Below the pieces are notes generated by a model. The model searched no databases. It was not told where the DNA came from and worked only from the letters and a program-made list of their open reading frames with translations. From an uncultured Eubacteriales bacterium (lineage in GTDB: Bacteria; Bacillota; Clostridia; Oscillospirales; Oscillospiraceae): DNA of 14,780 bases. Of this stretch, positions 5,529-12,980 are shown piece by piece. The translations under genes were made by a program, and so were the position numbers. Location of the stretch: the NCBI GenBank assembly GCA_900553545.1, contig USDP01000022.1, forward strand, positions 1-14,780. The letters run 5' to 3'. Every line of letters begins with the position of its first letter. The first letter of the stretch is position 1.

Positions 5529-8500
5529 ATGAAATTTACAAAGAATCGGCTTTTGAGCCTGCTGTTGGTTCTGGCCATGATGCTGGCCTTTGTGCCAAGC
5601 GTGTTTGCAGTAACACATGATGATACGCATACACTGGTCTGGCAACTTAAAGACGGCAAACACGTCCAAGTTTGCACAACTCCTGGTTGCGATTATACTC
5701 CGGCTGCCGAACATGATCCTAGTTGGGCTACAACCTATACAACAGGTGAGAATGGCAAGCACTACAAGGCATGCACCGTTAGTGGCTGCACGCTGCACGA
5801 TAAGGAACATGACCCCGTTGGCACTTGGCAAGAAGGTACCGATACCAACGCCGGCAAGCATGTACGTGAGTGCAGCACGTGCCATACGGTCGATGTTCAC
5901 GACCCCGCTCCGACTGGCAATTGGTTGAATGATAAGGACAACCATTGGAAAGCATGCTCGAAGTGCACACTTCCCGCCTCAAAAGCTGCACATACTTGGG
6001 ATACCGCTAAAGAAAGTCTTATCTGCTCCACCTGCCAGTATACTAAAATTGCCTCTGTCAGCGTGAGCTTGGATAAGAACACAGTTACTGCTGCTTCGAC
6101 AATGCCGACCGCAACGGCCACGGCCACTGTCACAGCTAAAGACGGGACTTTGACTCCAGATCAGCAGAAGGTCACTTGGTCGAGCAGCGACACGGCTGTT
6201 GCAACAATCAATGAAAATGGCGTCATTACCGCAGTTAAGCCCGGCAAGACCAACATTGTTGCCACTGCGCTCGATGGCACAACCAAGAATCAGGCAGAGT
6301 TCATCGTGAAACCCAGAACACCTGCTTTTAAGGAAACAACGCTTGGCACTGAAAAGATTTCGTTTGGTCAAACCAAGACCTACACCCTTCAGAACCCCAC
6401 TTCTGCGGACTCGGGTACCCTGACTTACGAGTGGTATGTTGACTCTGAAAAGCAACTGTCTACAACAAAGGTCATGACCACGAAGAACACGCTTGCCGCT
6501 GGCACGCACACTGTGACCTGCAAGGTTTACACAACCGTGAACGAAGTCAACAGTGAAGCAGCTACAATTACCGGTACATTGACCGTCGTTGCTCCGTATC
6601 GTGTCAAGGTTTCAAGAACTTACACCGGCACGAACACGGTCGGTCAGGTTGCTGCATACAGCGCGACCCTCGAAAAGTACACTGGCGCTTCCACAAATGA
6701 CGGCTATGCTGCGGCGGAATACGGCACTGGCAAGGATTATACGTCCTTCGTGATTGCCACCGACAACCCCAAAGTTGCCTATAACAGCGGCTCCGCCATT
6801 TCCATCAATGGCTCGACCTTCTATCTGAACATGTACTCCGCCGGCACGACTTCGCTGACGGCTACGATGTATCAGTCCTCTACGCCGACTGCCAACATCC
6901 CCGTCGTGAACGGCAGCATCACGGTCTCTGCGGCTGAGGTCTCCAACATCTCCATGAACCCGACGACCTCGACCTACGCGCTGATCGACACCACGACGCT
7001 CCTCAACGCGATCTACTCCGCGACAAACAGCAGCTCGCTCTCGAAGACCATCACGACGAGCAGCATCGTCTTCAACGGCAACGGCTACGGCACGTTCTCC
7101 ACGACCGGCTCTTCCGGCTCCAGCAGCTATACGTTCACCAATACGTCGTATGCTTCGAGCTTCTACTTCGTCCCGTCCAGCTCCTACACGGGCTTCACGT
7201 CGCCGAACATGTACATCACCTACACGGCATACTCTTCGGACGGCACGATCGCGACTGGCAAGATCTATTTCACTTCCGCATCTTCTATCACCTACAACGC
7301 GACGGCCAGTACGCCGGTCTATTTCAAGGCGTCTGATTTCTCCGACTACTTCAAGACGGCTCTGGGCGGCACGTACAACTCCTCCTACTACACGCTGAGC
7401 GAAGTCACGTTCGGCACACCGCGTGTCTCTAACAGCTCCGTCACTTCCGGTACGCTGTACTACAACAACGGCTATGTCTACTCCACCACGAAGGTTCCGG
7501 CGGCCAACCTCGGCTACGTGAGCTACACGCCGTCCAGCTCGACCTACACCTATACCGTCTCCATCCCCTTCACGGCCTACGGCACGTACTACTATGGTTC
7601 CACTGCCACAAAGACCGTCTCCGGCACGGTGACGATCAAGGTCAACGACGGCCACGTGATCACCATGGTCGGCACCGACTTCAAGTCGGCCTCCATCTGG
7701 AGCGACATCACCTCCAAGCATCCCGGCGTGAGCTACGTCTCGTTCTCCCAGCCGCAGAGCACGGTGGGCAAGCTGTATTACGGCTATAGCTCCATCGCCA
7801 GCAAGGGTTCGCTCGTGAGCTACACCGACCGCTTCAACAACAGCAACTATAACTACTCCTACGCGAACACGATCAAGAGCATCGACGGCATCTACTTCGT
7901 CCCGGCGGCTGACTGCCTCGACACCGTGACCCTGACCTACACCGCTTACACGTCCGCCACTGCGACGACCGGTGTCAGCGACACGATCACCTTCACCATC
8001 ACGAAGAAGACCGCCTCGTCCGTCTTCAACGACGTCACCGCCTCCAACACCGGCAAGTGGTCCGCCGACGCCATCGACTTCCTCGCGCGCAACAGCATCG
8101 TCGAGGGCGGCAGCTACGGCACGTTCAACCCGAACGGCAACATGACCCGCGGCGACTTCGTCCTCATGCTCTACCGCATGGCGGGCAAGCCCTCCGTCTC
8201 CGGCATCTCCAACCCGTTCACCGATGTCAAGTCCTCGGATTACTACTACAACGCGATCCTCTGGGCCTATCGCAACGACATCGTGACCGGCGTCGACGCC
8301 AAGACCTTCGCGCCCAAGAAGAACATCACGCGCGAGCAGATCGCCGCGACCCTGTACCGCATGGCCGGCAGCCCGTCGACCTCCGGCTATCTGACCGGTT
8401 ACTATGATTACGCCAAGATCCACAGCTATGCGGCCAACGCCATGCGCTGGGCCATCAGCAACGGCGTCATCACCGGCAGCAACGGCTACCTCACCCCGAC

Positions 8501-8558
8501 CAACAACGCCACCCGCGCACAGGTCGCCACCATGCTGCACCGTTATCTCACCAAGTAA
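5529..8558 (+). CDS. Secreted SLH-domain surface protein with Cys-pair repeats and an Ig-like domain
   Basis: A 1009-residue exported protein, presumably held on the wall or S-layer through its C-terminus. The signal peptide is residues 1-27 (basic start, long Leu-rich core, SVFA before the cut). Residues about 35-162 hold five Cys pairs: CX4C at 49/54 and 82/87, CX2C at 115/118, 133/136 and 156/159. They sit in degenerate repeats with W, H and HDP motifs, suggesting small metal-binding or disulfide modules. A BIG2/Ig-like domain follows (about 163-245: VTWSSSDTAVATINENGVITAVKPGKTNIVA), then another beta-type segment. Three Ser/Thr/Tyr-rich modules of about 110 residues begin near 515, 627 and 737. 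Three SLH domains close the protein (about 830-885, 896-948, 955-1007), with motifs such as FTDV, ITREQIAATLYRMAG and RAQVATMLHRY. It has its own promoter and terminator. The 5' third has looser codon use than the GC-rich 3' part. Its binding partner or role is not evident. Confidence 0.9.
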   Translation: MKFTKNRLLSLLLVLAMMLAFVPSVFAVTHDDTHTLVWQLKDGKHVQVCTTPGCDYTPAAEHDPSWATTYTTGENGKHYKACTVSGCTLHDKEHDPVGTWQEGTDTNAGKHVRECSTCHTVDVHDPAPTGNWLNDKDNHWKACSKCTLPASKAAHTWDTAKESLICSTCQYTKIASVSVSLDKNTVTAASTMPTATATATVTAKDGTLTPDQQKVTWSSSDTAVATINENGVITAVKPGKTNIVATALDGTTKNQAEFIVKPRTPAFKETTLGTEKISFGQTKTYTLQNPTSADSGTLTYEWYVDSEKQLSTTKVMTTKNTLAAGTHTVTCKVYTTVNEVNSEAATITGTLTVVAPYRVKVSRTYTGTNTVGQVAAYSATLEKYTGASTNDGYAAAEYGTGKDYTSFVIATDNPKVAYNSGSAISINGSTFYLNMYSAGTTSLTATMYQSSTPTANIPVVNGSITVSAAEVSNISMNPTTSTYALIDTTTLLNAIYSATNSSSLSKTITTSSIVFNGNGYGTFSTTGSSGSSSYTFTNTSYASSFYFVPSSSYTGFTSPNMYITYTAYSSDGTIATGKIYFTSASSITYNATASTPVYFKASDFSDYFKTALGGTYNSSYYTLSEVTFGTPRVSNSSVTSGTLYYNNGYVYSTTKVPAANLGYVSYTPSSSTYTYTVSIPFTAYGTYYYGSTATKTVSGTVTIKVNDGHVITMVGTDFKSASIWSDITSKHPGVSYVSFSQPQSTVGKLYYGYSSIASKGSLVSYTDRFNNSNYNYSYANTIKSIDGIYFVPAADCLDTVTLTYTAYTSATATTGVSDTITFTITKKTASSVFNDVTASNTGKWSADAIDFLARNSIVEGGSYGTFNPNGNMTRGDFVLMLYRMAGKPSVSGISNPFTDVKSSDYYYNAILWAYRNDIVTGVDAKTFAPKKNITREQIAATLYRMAGSPSTSGYLTGYYDYAKIHSYAANAMRWAISNGVITGSNGYLTPTNNATRAQVATMLHRYLTK

Positions 8559-8569
8559 CCCCCAGTATC

Positions 8570-8605
8570 AAACCGGCCCTGTCTTCGAAGACAGGGCCGG
8601 TTTTT
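8570..8605 (+). terminator. Strong intrinsic terminator after the SLH gene
   Basis: A perfect palindrome at 8570-8603 (arms beginning AAACCGGCCCTGTC, centre TTCGAA) runs into a T5 tract at 8601-8605, 11 bases after the stop codon. The minus-strand side has only three T residues, so it mainly acts on the plus strand. Confidence 0.92.
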
Positions 8606-8619
8606 GATACGGTTCGAAA

Positions 8620-8648
8620 TTGACAGGAACTTTCCAGTGTGCTATCTT
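8620..8648 (+). promoter_or_regulatory. Consensus sigma-A promoter of the broken hydrolase gene
   Basis: A perfect TTGACA at 8620-8625, a 17-base spacer and TATCTT at 8643-8648. It sits directly after the preceding terminator and about 40 bases before the ATG at 8686, with GAGGTGA at 8674-8680 as ribosome site. The expression signals of the broken gene are thus intact. Confidence 0.75.
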
Positions 8649-8685
8649 GATATCAGAAAACTGCTGCTGAAACGAGGTGACGCCC

Positions 8686-9531
8686 ATGCGCCCGATGCGC
8701 CCCGACAAGTCCATCCGCGTCCGCAGGCTGCGCGTCCCGTCGCCGCATGGAGGCATCCCTGCACTGCTGCTCTCGCCGGTTGATGCACCGTCCAACGCCA
8801 CGGGCGTTTTGTGGCTGCACGGCGGCGGCTATGCCGTCGGGATGAAGGAGATGGTATATGCCTCCCGCGCAGCCGATCTGGTGCGGGACTTCGGCGCGGT
8901 CGTGCTCTCGCCGGGATACCGGCTGTCGCCGCTGGCTCCCTACCCTGCCGCGCTCGACGATTGCTTTACCGCACTCCACTATCTGAAGCAGCACGCCGCC
9001 TCGTTCGGTGTTCGGAGCGATTAGCTCATGGTCGGCGGCGAGAGCGCGGGCGGCGGGCTGTGCGCCGCCGTCTGCATCCGCGCACGGGATGAAGGAGCGG
9101 TAAGCGTCGCCTTTCAGATGCCGCTCTATCCCATGCTGGACGACCGCGACACCGCCTCCTCGCGTGACAACCACGGCCGCGTCTGGAACACACGCCGCAA
9201 CCATCTCGCGTGGCGGCTCTATCTGCGCGGCACGGATCGCGCATCTCTTTCGCCCTATGCCGCGCCCGCGCGGCTGACCGACTTTTCCGGGCTGCCGCCC
9301 GCCTATTCGTTCGTCGGCGACGGCGAACCGTTCTACGCCGAGACTGTCCGCTATTTCGAGCAGCTGCGCGCCGCAGGGATTCCCGCAGAGCTGGACGTCT
9401 ATCATACCGATCTGCACGCCTTTGACATGCTGGAGCCGAGCGCGGCATTGAGCGGGGAGGCAGCGGGCAAATTTCATGCGCACTTTGCCGCTGCGCAGGC
9501 CCGCTTCTTCGCGCCGCAGCCTGGCGAATAA
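8686..9531 (+). pseudogene. Alpha/beta hydrolase (HSL/family IV esterase type) with an in-frame amber stop
   Basis: An esterase/lipase-like reading frame of 281 codons is interrupted by TAG at 9022-9024 (codon 113). Both sides are in the same frame, so this is a nonsense change, not a frameshift. The upstream part holds the oxyanion-hole motif HGGGY (residues 45-49) and YRLSPLAPYPAALDD. The downstream part holds the nucleophile motif GGESAGG (Ser120), the acidic GDGEPF motif (about 211-216) and the HAFD histidine (about 244). Relatives often read SDxLMVGGESAGG here, and CAG to TAG would explain it; that is inference. An ATG at 9028 could restart translation, but that product would lack HGGG. 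The promoter, ribosome site and terminator are intact. The frame is otherwise clean, so the break looks recent, or is read through, or is a sequence error. If intact, it would hydrolyse small acyl esters in the cytoplasm. Confidence 0.85.
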
Positions 9532-9547
9532 GCCATTTAAATATGCC

Positions 9548-9583
9548 AAAACCGGCGATTCCGCTCTGGAATCTCCGGTTTTT
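9548..9583. terminator. Bidirectional terminator between convergent genes
   Basis: Arms 9548-9562 and 9568-9582 pair (AAAACCGG, then GATTCC, around a GCTCT loop) with one C/T mismatch, followed by T5 at 9579-9583. On the minus strand the A-rich arm gives a T4 tract. It lies between the hydrolase stop (9531) and the stop of the minus-strand gene (9596), so it can serve both. Confidence 0.85.
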
Positions 9584-9595
9584 GTGACATATCAT

Positions 9596-10876
9596 TCAGA
9601 CGCACTGCGTCATGATGCGAAGAATTTCTTCATCCGTTGCGCGCATCCCCTCGCGCCCAAGCCGTCCGATGTTGCGGATCGTCCGCTCCACGCCCTTGCC
9701 CACAAGGCCCTCGCCCGAATAGAACTGCTGCCCGTCGCAGTACATCTCATAGCCCAGGATGCCCGTCTCAACCGCCGTGGCGATCTTCGCCGCGCAGGAC
9801 GGCTTCGCGCCGTCGCACACGATGCCGGACGTGATCGCCAACGCGTTTACCAGCGTATGCGCGATCTCCGCATATCCGCCGCCATGCAGCCACGCGATCG
9901 CCGCGCCGGCGGCGCAGCCCGCGCTCACCGCGCCACAGTACGCCGAGAGCCGCCCGATGCCCGTCTTCAGATGGATCGTGAGCAGATCGGACAGAAGCAC
10001 CGCCCGAATCGTCTTTTCCTCCCCAACGTTCAATTCCTTCGCATAGACCGCCACTGGGACGGACGCCGTGATGCCCTGATTGCCGCTGCCGGAAACGATG
10101 CACACCGGCAGCTCGCAGCCGCTCATGCGCGCGTCAGAGCCTGCAGCAGCCATCGCCTTTGCCCGGTTCTTCACGCCGTCTCCGTTGTGCCGCAGCAGCA
10201 CAGAGCCGATGTTCGCGCCCCAATCGCGGCGCAGCCCTTCCTCCGCGATGGCGAGGTTCATCCGGAGCTGCCGCTGGATCAGCGGCTCCACCGCCTCCAG
10301 CTCCACCTGTTCGGCAAACGCCAAAATCCGTTCGACGCTCAGGCAGCTCCGGTCGGTCAGGTTGGCGGGCTGCGACGGGGCCGCGTCCTGCCGCTGCAAG
10401 ACCACGCCGTCCTTCTCGATCAGTACAATGTTCGTATGATTTTCCGCGATGCGGAGCTTCACGCAATGTTCCGCTGTCTGCAGCGTGAGCAACAGATCAA
10501 ACGTCAGCTCGCTCTGCGCGGGCCGCACCTGAATACAGTTCTTTTCCAGATAGGCCGCGATCTGCCGCTTTTCCTCGTCTGTGACCGCGCTGATGACCTC
10601 CAGCCGCTTCTCCGGCTTCCCGGCGATCAGCCCGGCGGCGACCGCCGCCTCGATGCCAGACAGGCCGTTCGTGTTCGGCACAATCACGCTCTTGACATTT
10701 TTGATGAGGTTGCCGCTGGCCTCCACCAGAACCTCCTCCGGCAGACAGCCCAAGACCTCCCGTGCGCGCGCCGCGCCGTATGCAATGGCAATCGGCTCCG
10801 TACAGCCCATCGCCGGGATCAGCTCTTCCCGCAGGATCTGCAAAAACGTGTCCTTCCAGATTGGTGACAATTCCAT
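9596..10876 (-). CDS. cyuA: L-cysteine desulfidase-type enzyme (UPF0597/CyuA family)
   Basis: A 426-residue cytoplasmic enzyme of the UPF0597 family (E. coli YhaM/CyuA, archaeal L-cysteine desulfidase), often annotated as serine dehydratase alpha-like. The family splits L-cysteine into sulfide, ammonia and pyruvate using a [4Fe-4S] cluster. The N-terminal AMGCTEP motif carries Cys25. SAYCGAVSAGC has Cys314, and GIVCDGAKPSC has Cys354 and Cys361. The spacings of 40 and 7 fit the cluster ligands I recall for the archaeal enzyme. GSGNQGITASVPV near 272-284 is another family hallmark. The length is typical. The ATG at 10876 has a strong ribosome site (AAGGAGGGG, 10890-10882). It follows the ThyX-like gene after 113 bases with short GC hairpins but no T-tract and no clear promoter, so it may be co-transcribed or may have a promoter I do not recognise. 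Serine or another beta-substituted amino acid is a possible alternative substrate. Confidence 0.88.
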   Translation of the reverse strand: MELSPIWKDTFLQILREELIPAMGCTEPIAIAYGAARAREVLGCLPEEVLVEASGNLIKNVKSVIVPNTNGLSGIEAAVAAGLIAGKPEKRLEVISAVTDEEKRQIAAYLEKNCIQVRPAQSELTFDLLLTLQTAEHCVKLRIAENHTNIVLIEKDGVVLQRQDAAPSQPANLTDRSCLSVERILAFAEQVELEAVEPLIQRQLRMNLAIAEEGLRRDWGANIGSVLLRHNGDGVKNRAKAMAAAGSDARMSGCELPVCIVSGSGNQGITASVPVAVYAKELNVGEEKTIRAVLLSDLLTIHLKTGIGRLSAYCGAVSAGCAAGAAIAWLHGGGYAEIAHTLVNALAITSGIVCDGAKPSCAAKIATAVETGILGYEMYCDGQQFYSGEGLVGKGVERTIRNIGRLGREGMRATDEEILRIMTQCV

Positions 10877-10989
10877 GCTTGCCCCTCCTTTTCCATACTT
10901 CGCGGCCCCTCGCGTATCCTGAACTGGCGCACCGGCGGAACTCCGCCCGAGTGTGCGTCATCCTGCCGTCCGGAACCGGATGTTCTGCT

Positions 10990-12318
10990 TTACTGAAACT
11001 GCTGCCGGATCTCGGCCTGCCGGCCGCAGCACATCTTGCCCTCCGGGCAATGGCCGGTCATGAAGCACGTCGGCCCGTAGAGCGCGAACAGCAGCGGATG
11101 CGCCTTGCGCAGCACGTGCAGCGCCTCGACGGCGATCGCCCGGATCTCCCACTGCGCGCGCGTACACGTGCGCAGCCGGAAAAACGTATAAAGTTCGCCC
11201 GCGTTCATCGTCGCCACGGCCGGGACAGTCTGCCCGCTGAGCAGCAGATAGCAAAGCTGCGTCTCATCCGCGCCCATCGACTCGAGCCGCTCCGCGCACG
11301 CCGCCGCGCCGGAAAACGCCGCGCGGTAGACCTCCTCCATTCCGCACTCCAGCACGCTCTGCGGCAGCACATAGCGGTCATAGTCCGCGTTTTTCAGCAG
11401 CTCGGGCGCAACAAGCGCCTGCATCCGATGCCGCGTGAGGTGCGTCAGGGCCGCGAGCGACATCCCGTCGAACAACAGTGTAAAGCTCGCCTGCTGCAAT
11501 TCGCGCTTGCGCGGCTGGCGGAGCAGCGCGGCCAGCACGTCCCGCATCTGCGCGTCGTCCAGTTCCGTTGGCATTCTCCCCTGCCCGATCTGCCAGGCCC
11601 GGCAGATGAGCCGCTCCGGCTCCGCCGTCCCATCCAGGAGCGTTACCGCCGCATCGCAGTGGAGCGCCTCGCCCGCCGGGACCGCTGGCGGCTGCACGGC
11701 ATATTCCCGCTCCTTCCGGAGCGCCAGATACGGGGCCTGCGCTTCGCACTGGGCAAACAGGCTCTCGCCGAGCGCGCGCAGCTCCGCATATTTCGCGCCG
11801 CGCCCGTAGGTCAGCTCATTCATTACATGCACGAGCTCACGCGCGTTCATCGAGCAGAAGAAATTGCTGTGGAAGCCGTAGGGCAGCACGAACCGCGCAT
11901 CCTCCTTCGGCACGCCCGCCGCGCACAGCGCGTCGTAGACGCCAAACAGCCGCCGCACCTCCGCATCATAAACCGCAGCCCGTGCTGCATCGGCAAACGG
12001 CGTGACCCAGCCGCAGTTCGAAAAATCGACATACCGCCGCGACTTCACCGTGAACGAGGCCAGACGGAACTCGATCAGAAACTGCTCGGCAAACACCGAG
12101 ACATCCTCAAACGACAGGTTGACATAACCATGTTCCAGCACGGACGTATGCCCGGACGAGACGACCTTGCCGATCAGCCGTTCGTTCTTCTCTTCTCCGA
12201 GTTCCAGCGACTTCTGCCAGATCTGCCCCGCCGTGCCCTCCATCGTGGAAATGCGGCCGCCGGCCGAGATCATCGCGGCCAGATTCGGACTGAATCCTAA
12301 AATTGTTGCCTTTCCCAT
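10990..12318 (-). CDS. Double-domain ThyX-like protein (flavin-dependent thymidylate synthase family)
   Basis: A 442-residue protein made of two ThyX-like halves; ordinary ThyX has about 220-250 residues and works as a tetramer with FAD and dUMP between subunits. Half one (about 1-205) has GHTSVLEH (56-63), EFRLASFTVKSRRY (83-96) and EDARFVLP plus MNARELVHVMNEL (139-169). Half two (about 206-442) has MSLAALTHLTRHR (286-298), then MNAGELYTFFRLR and RAQWEIRAIA (371-395). The signature RHRxxSxxxxSxR is split: half one has EFR in place of RHR but keeps S88, S93 and R94; half two keeps R296-H-R298 but lacks the serines. The tail holds Cys418, 424, 430 and 431 (GPTCFMTGHCPEGKMCCGR). The start at 12318 overlaps the upstream stop by one base, with GGAGGTGTT at 12333-12325. 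Thymidylate synthesis is possible; a changed reaction is equally possible. Confidence 0.82.
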   Translation of the reverse strand: MGKATILGFSPNLAAMISAGGRISTMEGTAGQIWQKSLELGEEKNERLIGKVVSSGHTSVLEHGYVNLSFEDVSVFAEQFLIEFRLASFTVKSRRYVDFSNCGWVTPFADAARAAVYDAEVRRLFGVYDALCAAGVPKEDARFVLPYGFHSNFFCSMNARELVHVMNELTYGRGAKYAELRALGESLFAQCEAQAPYLALRKEREYAVQPPAVPAGEALHCDAAVTLLDGTAEPERLICRAWQIGQGRMPTELDDAQMRDVLAALLRQPRKRELQQASFTLLFDGMSLAALTHLTRHRMQALVAPELLKNADYDRYVLPQSVLECGMEEVYRAAFSGAAACAERLESMGADETQLCYLLLSGQTVPAVATMNAGELYTFFRLRTCTRAQWEIRAIAVEALHVLRKAHPLLFALYGPTCFMTGHCPEGKMCCGRQAEIRQQFQ

Positions 12319-12980
12319 CAGCGGAACACCTCCATCTGTTCATCAAAAATTTCCACGCGCCGGATACGCGCAAAATCAGGCCGCAGCGCCGGCAGATGCC
12401 GCGCGATCGCCGCAACGAGCAGCTGCGGATTCATGCCCGGATTCTGCGCCGAGGCGACCACATCCAGCGTCAGCTCCTGTGCGGAAACCCTTCGGATCGT
12501 GAGCGACCGCAGCAGCGGCCTGAGGTCGACGTCGACCATGCCGCCTTTCTTGCTCCGCTTCTCCACCAGGATCTCATCCTGGGCAAACAGCGCCGCGAGC
12601 GCCGTCTCCGCCCCATCCGGGATGCCGCCGTCATATTCCAGCGTCACCTCGGACTGCAAATATGTCAGATGCTTCACCTTGACCGTGCTCTCATACGCGC
12701 GCAGTACGCGAATACCAGCGGGCATCGTCCGGTTCAGCAGCTCTGGCAGCTTGGCCAGATCTGCCGAGCCGTCCTCAATTTCAAAATCCAGGATCTCGCA
12801 CCGGCTCTCCACGCCGACCGACAGCGGCAGCGCGATGGACACATAGGCCCGCGGACTGAAGCCCTGCGAGTGCCAGATCAGGATGTCCGCGCGGCGGAAC
12901 GCGCGCTGGAAAATGCGCATCAGGTCGAGATGCGAGAGATAGACCGCATCGCCGGTCTTTTCAAACAGCAGCCGATTCAT
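12318..12980 (-). CDS. DUF2344/TIGR03936 radical-SAM-linked protein
   Basis: A 220-residue protein of the DUF2344 family, which is nearly always encoded next to, or fused to, the TIGR03960 radical-SAM protein. The hallmark N-terminus is present: FEKTGDAVYLSHLDLMRIFQRAFRRADI, then HSQGFSPRAYVSIALPLSVGVES. The start at 12980 is chosen over an in-frame start 45 bases upstream because the family begins at (M)xxLLFEK and GAGGAGGGG at 12996-12988 lies in the right place. The gene overlaps the end of the radical-SAM gene by 20 bases, which argues for co-translation. The function is not established; by association it should act with its partner on the same substrate. Confidence 0.9.
   Translation of the reverse strand: MNRLLFEKTGDAVYLSHLDLMRIFQRAFRRADILIWHSQGFSPRAYVSIALPLSVGVESRCEILDFEIEDGSADLAKLPELLNRTMPAGIRVLRAYESTVKVKHLTYLQSEVTLEYDGGIPDGAETALAALFAQDEILVEKRSKKGGMVDVDLRPLLRSLTIRRVSAQELTLDVVASAQNPGMNPQLLVAAIARHLPALRPDFARIRRVEIFDEQMEVFR

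Noticed and set aside
6612..8540. A 642-codon minus-strand frame inside the surface-protein gene.
   Set aside because: The plus-strand frame has a signal peptide, an Ig-like domain and SLH domains. The minus frame is a Gly/Arg/Val-rich shadow with no motifs.
9022..9024. The TAG as a pyrrolysine codon.
   Set aside because: Nothing in the window (pylT, pylS or pylBCD) supports it, and pyrrolysine next to the nucleophile motif of an esterase is not known to me. A simple nonsense change is more likely.
9476..12300. Two long open frames on the plus strand (9476-10867 and 10762-12300).
   Set aside because: They are antisense to the desulfidase and ThyX-like genes, Arg/Ala/Pro-rich without recognisable motifs, and lack ribosome sites. 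They result from high GC at third codon positions.
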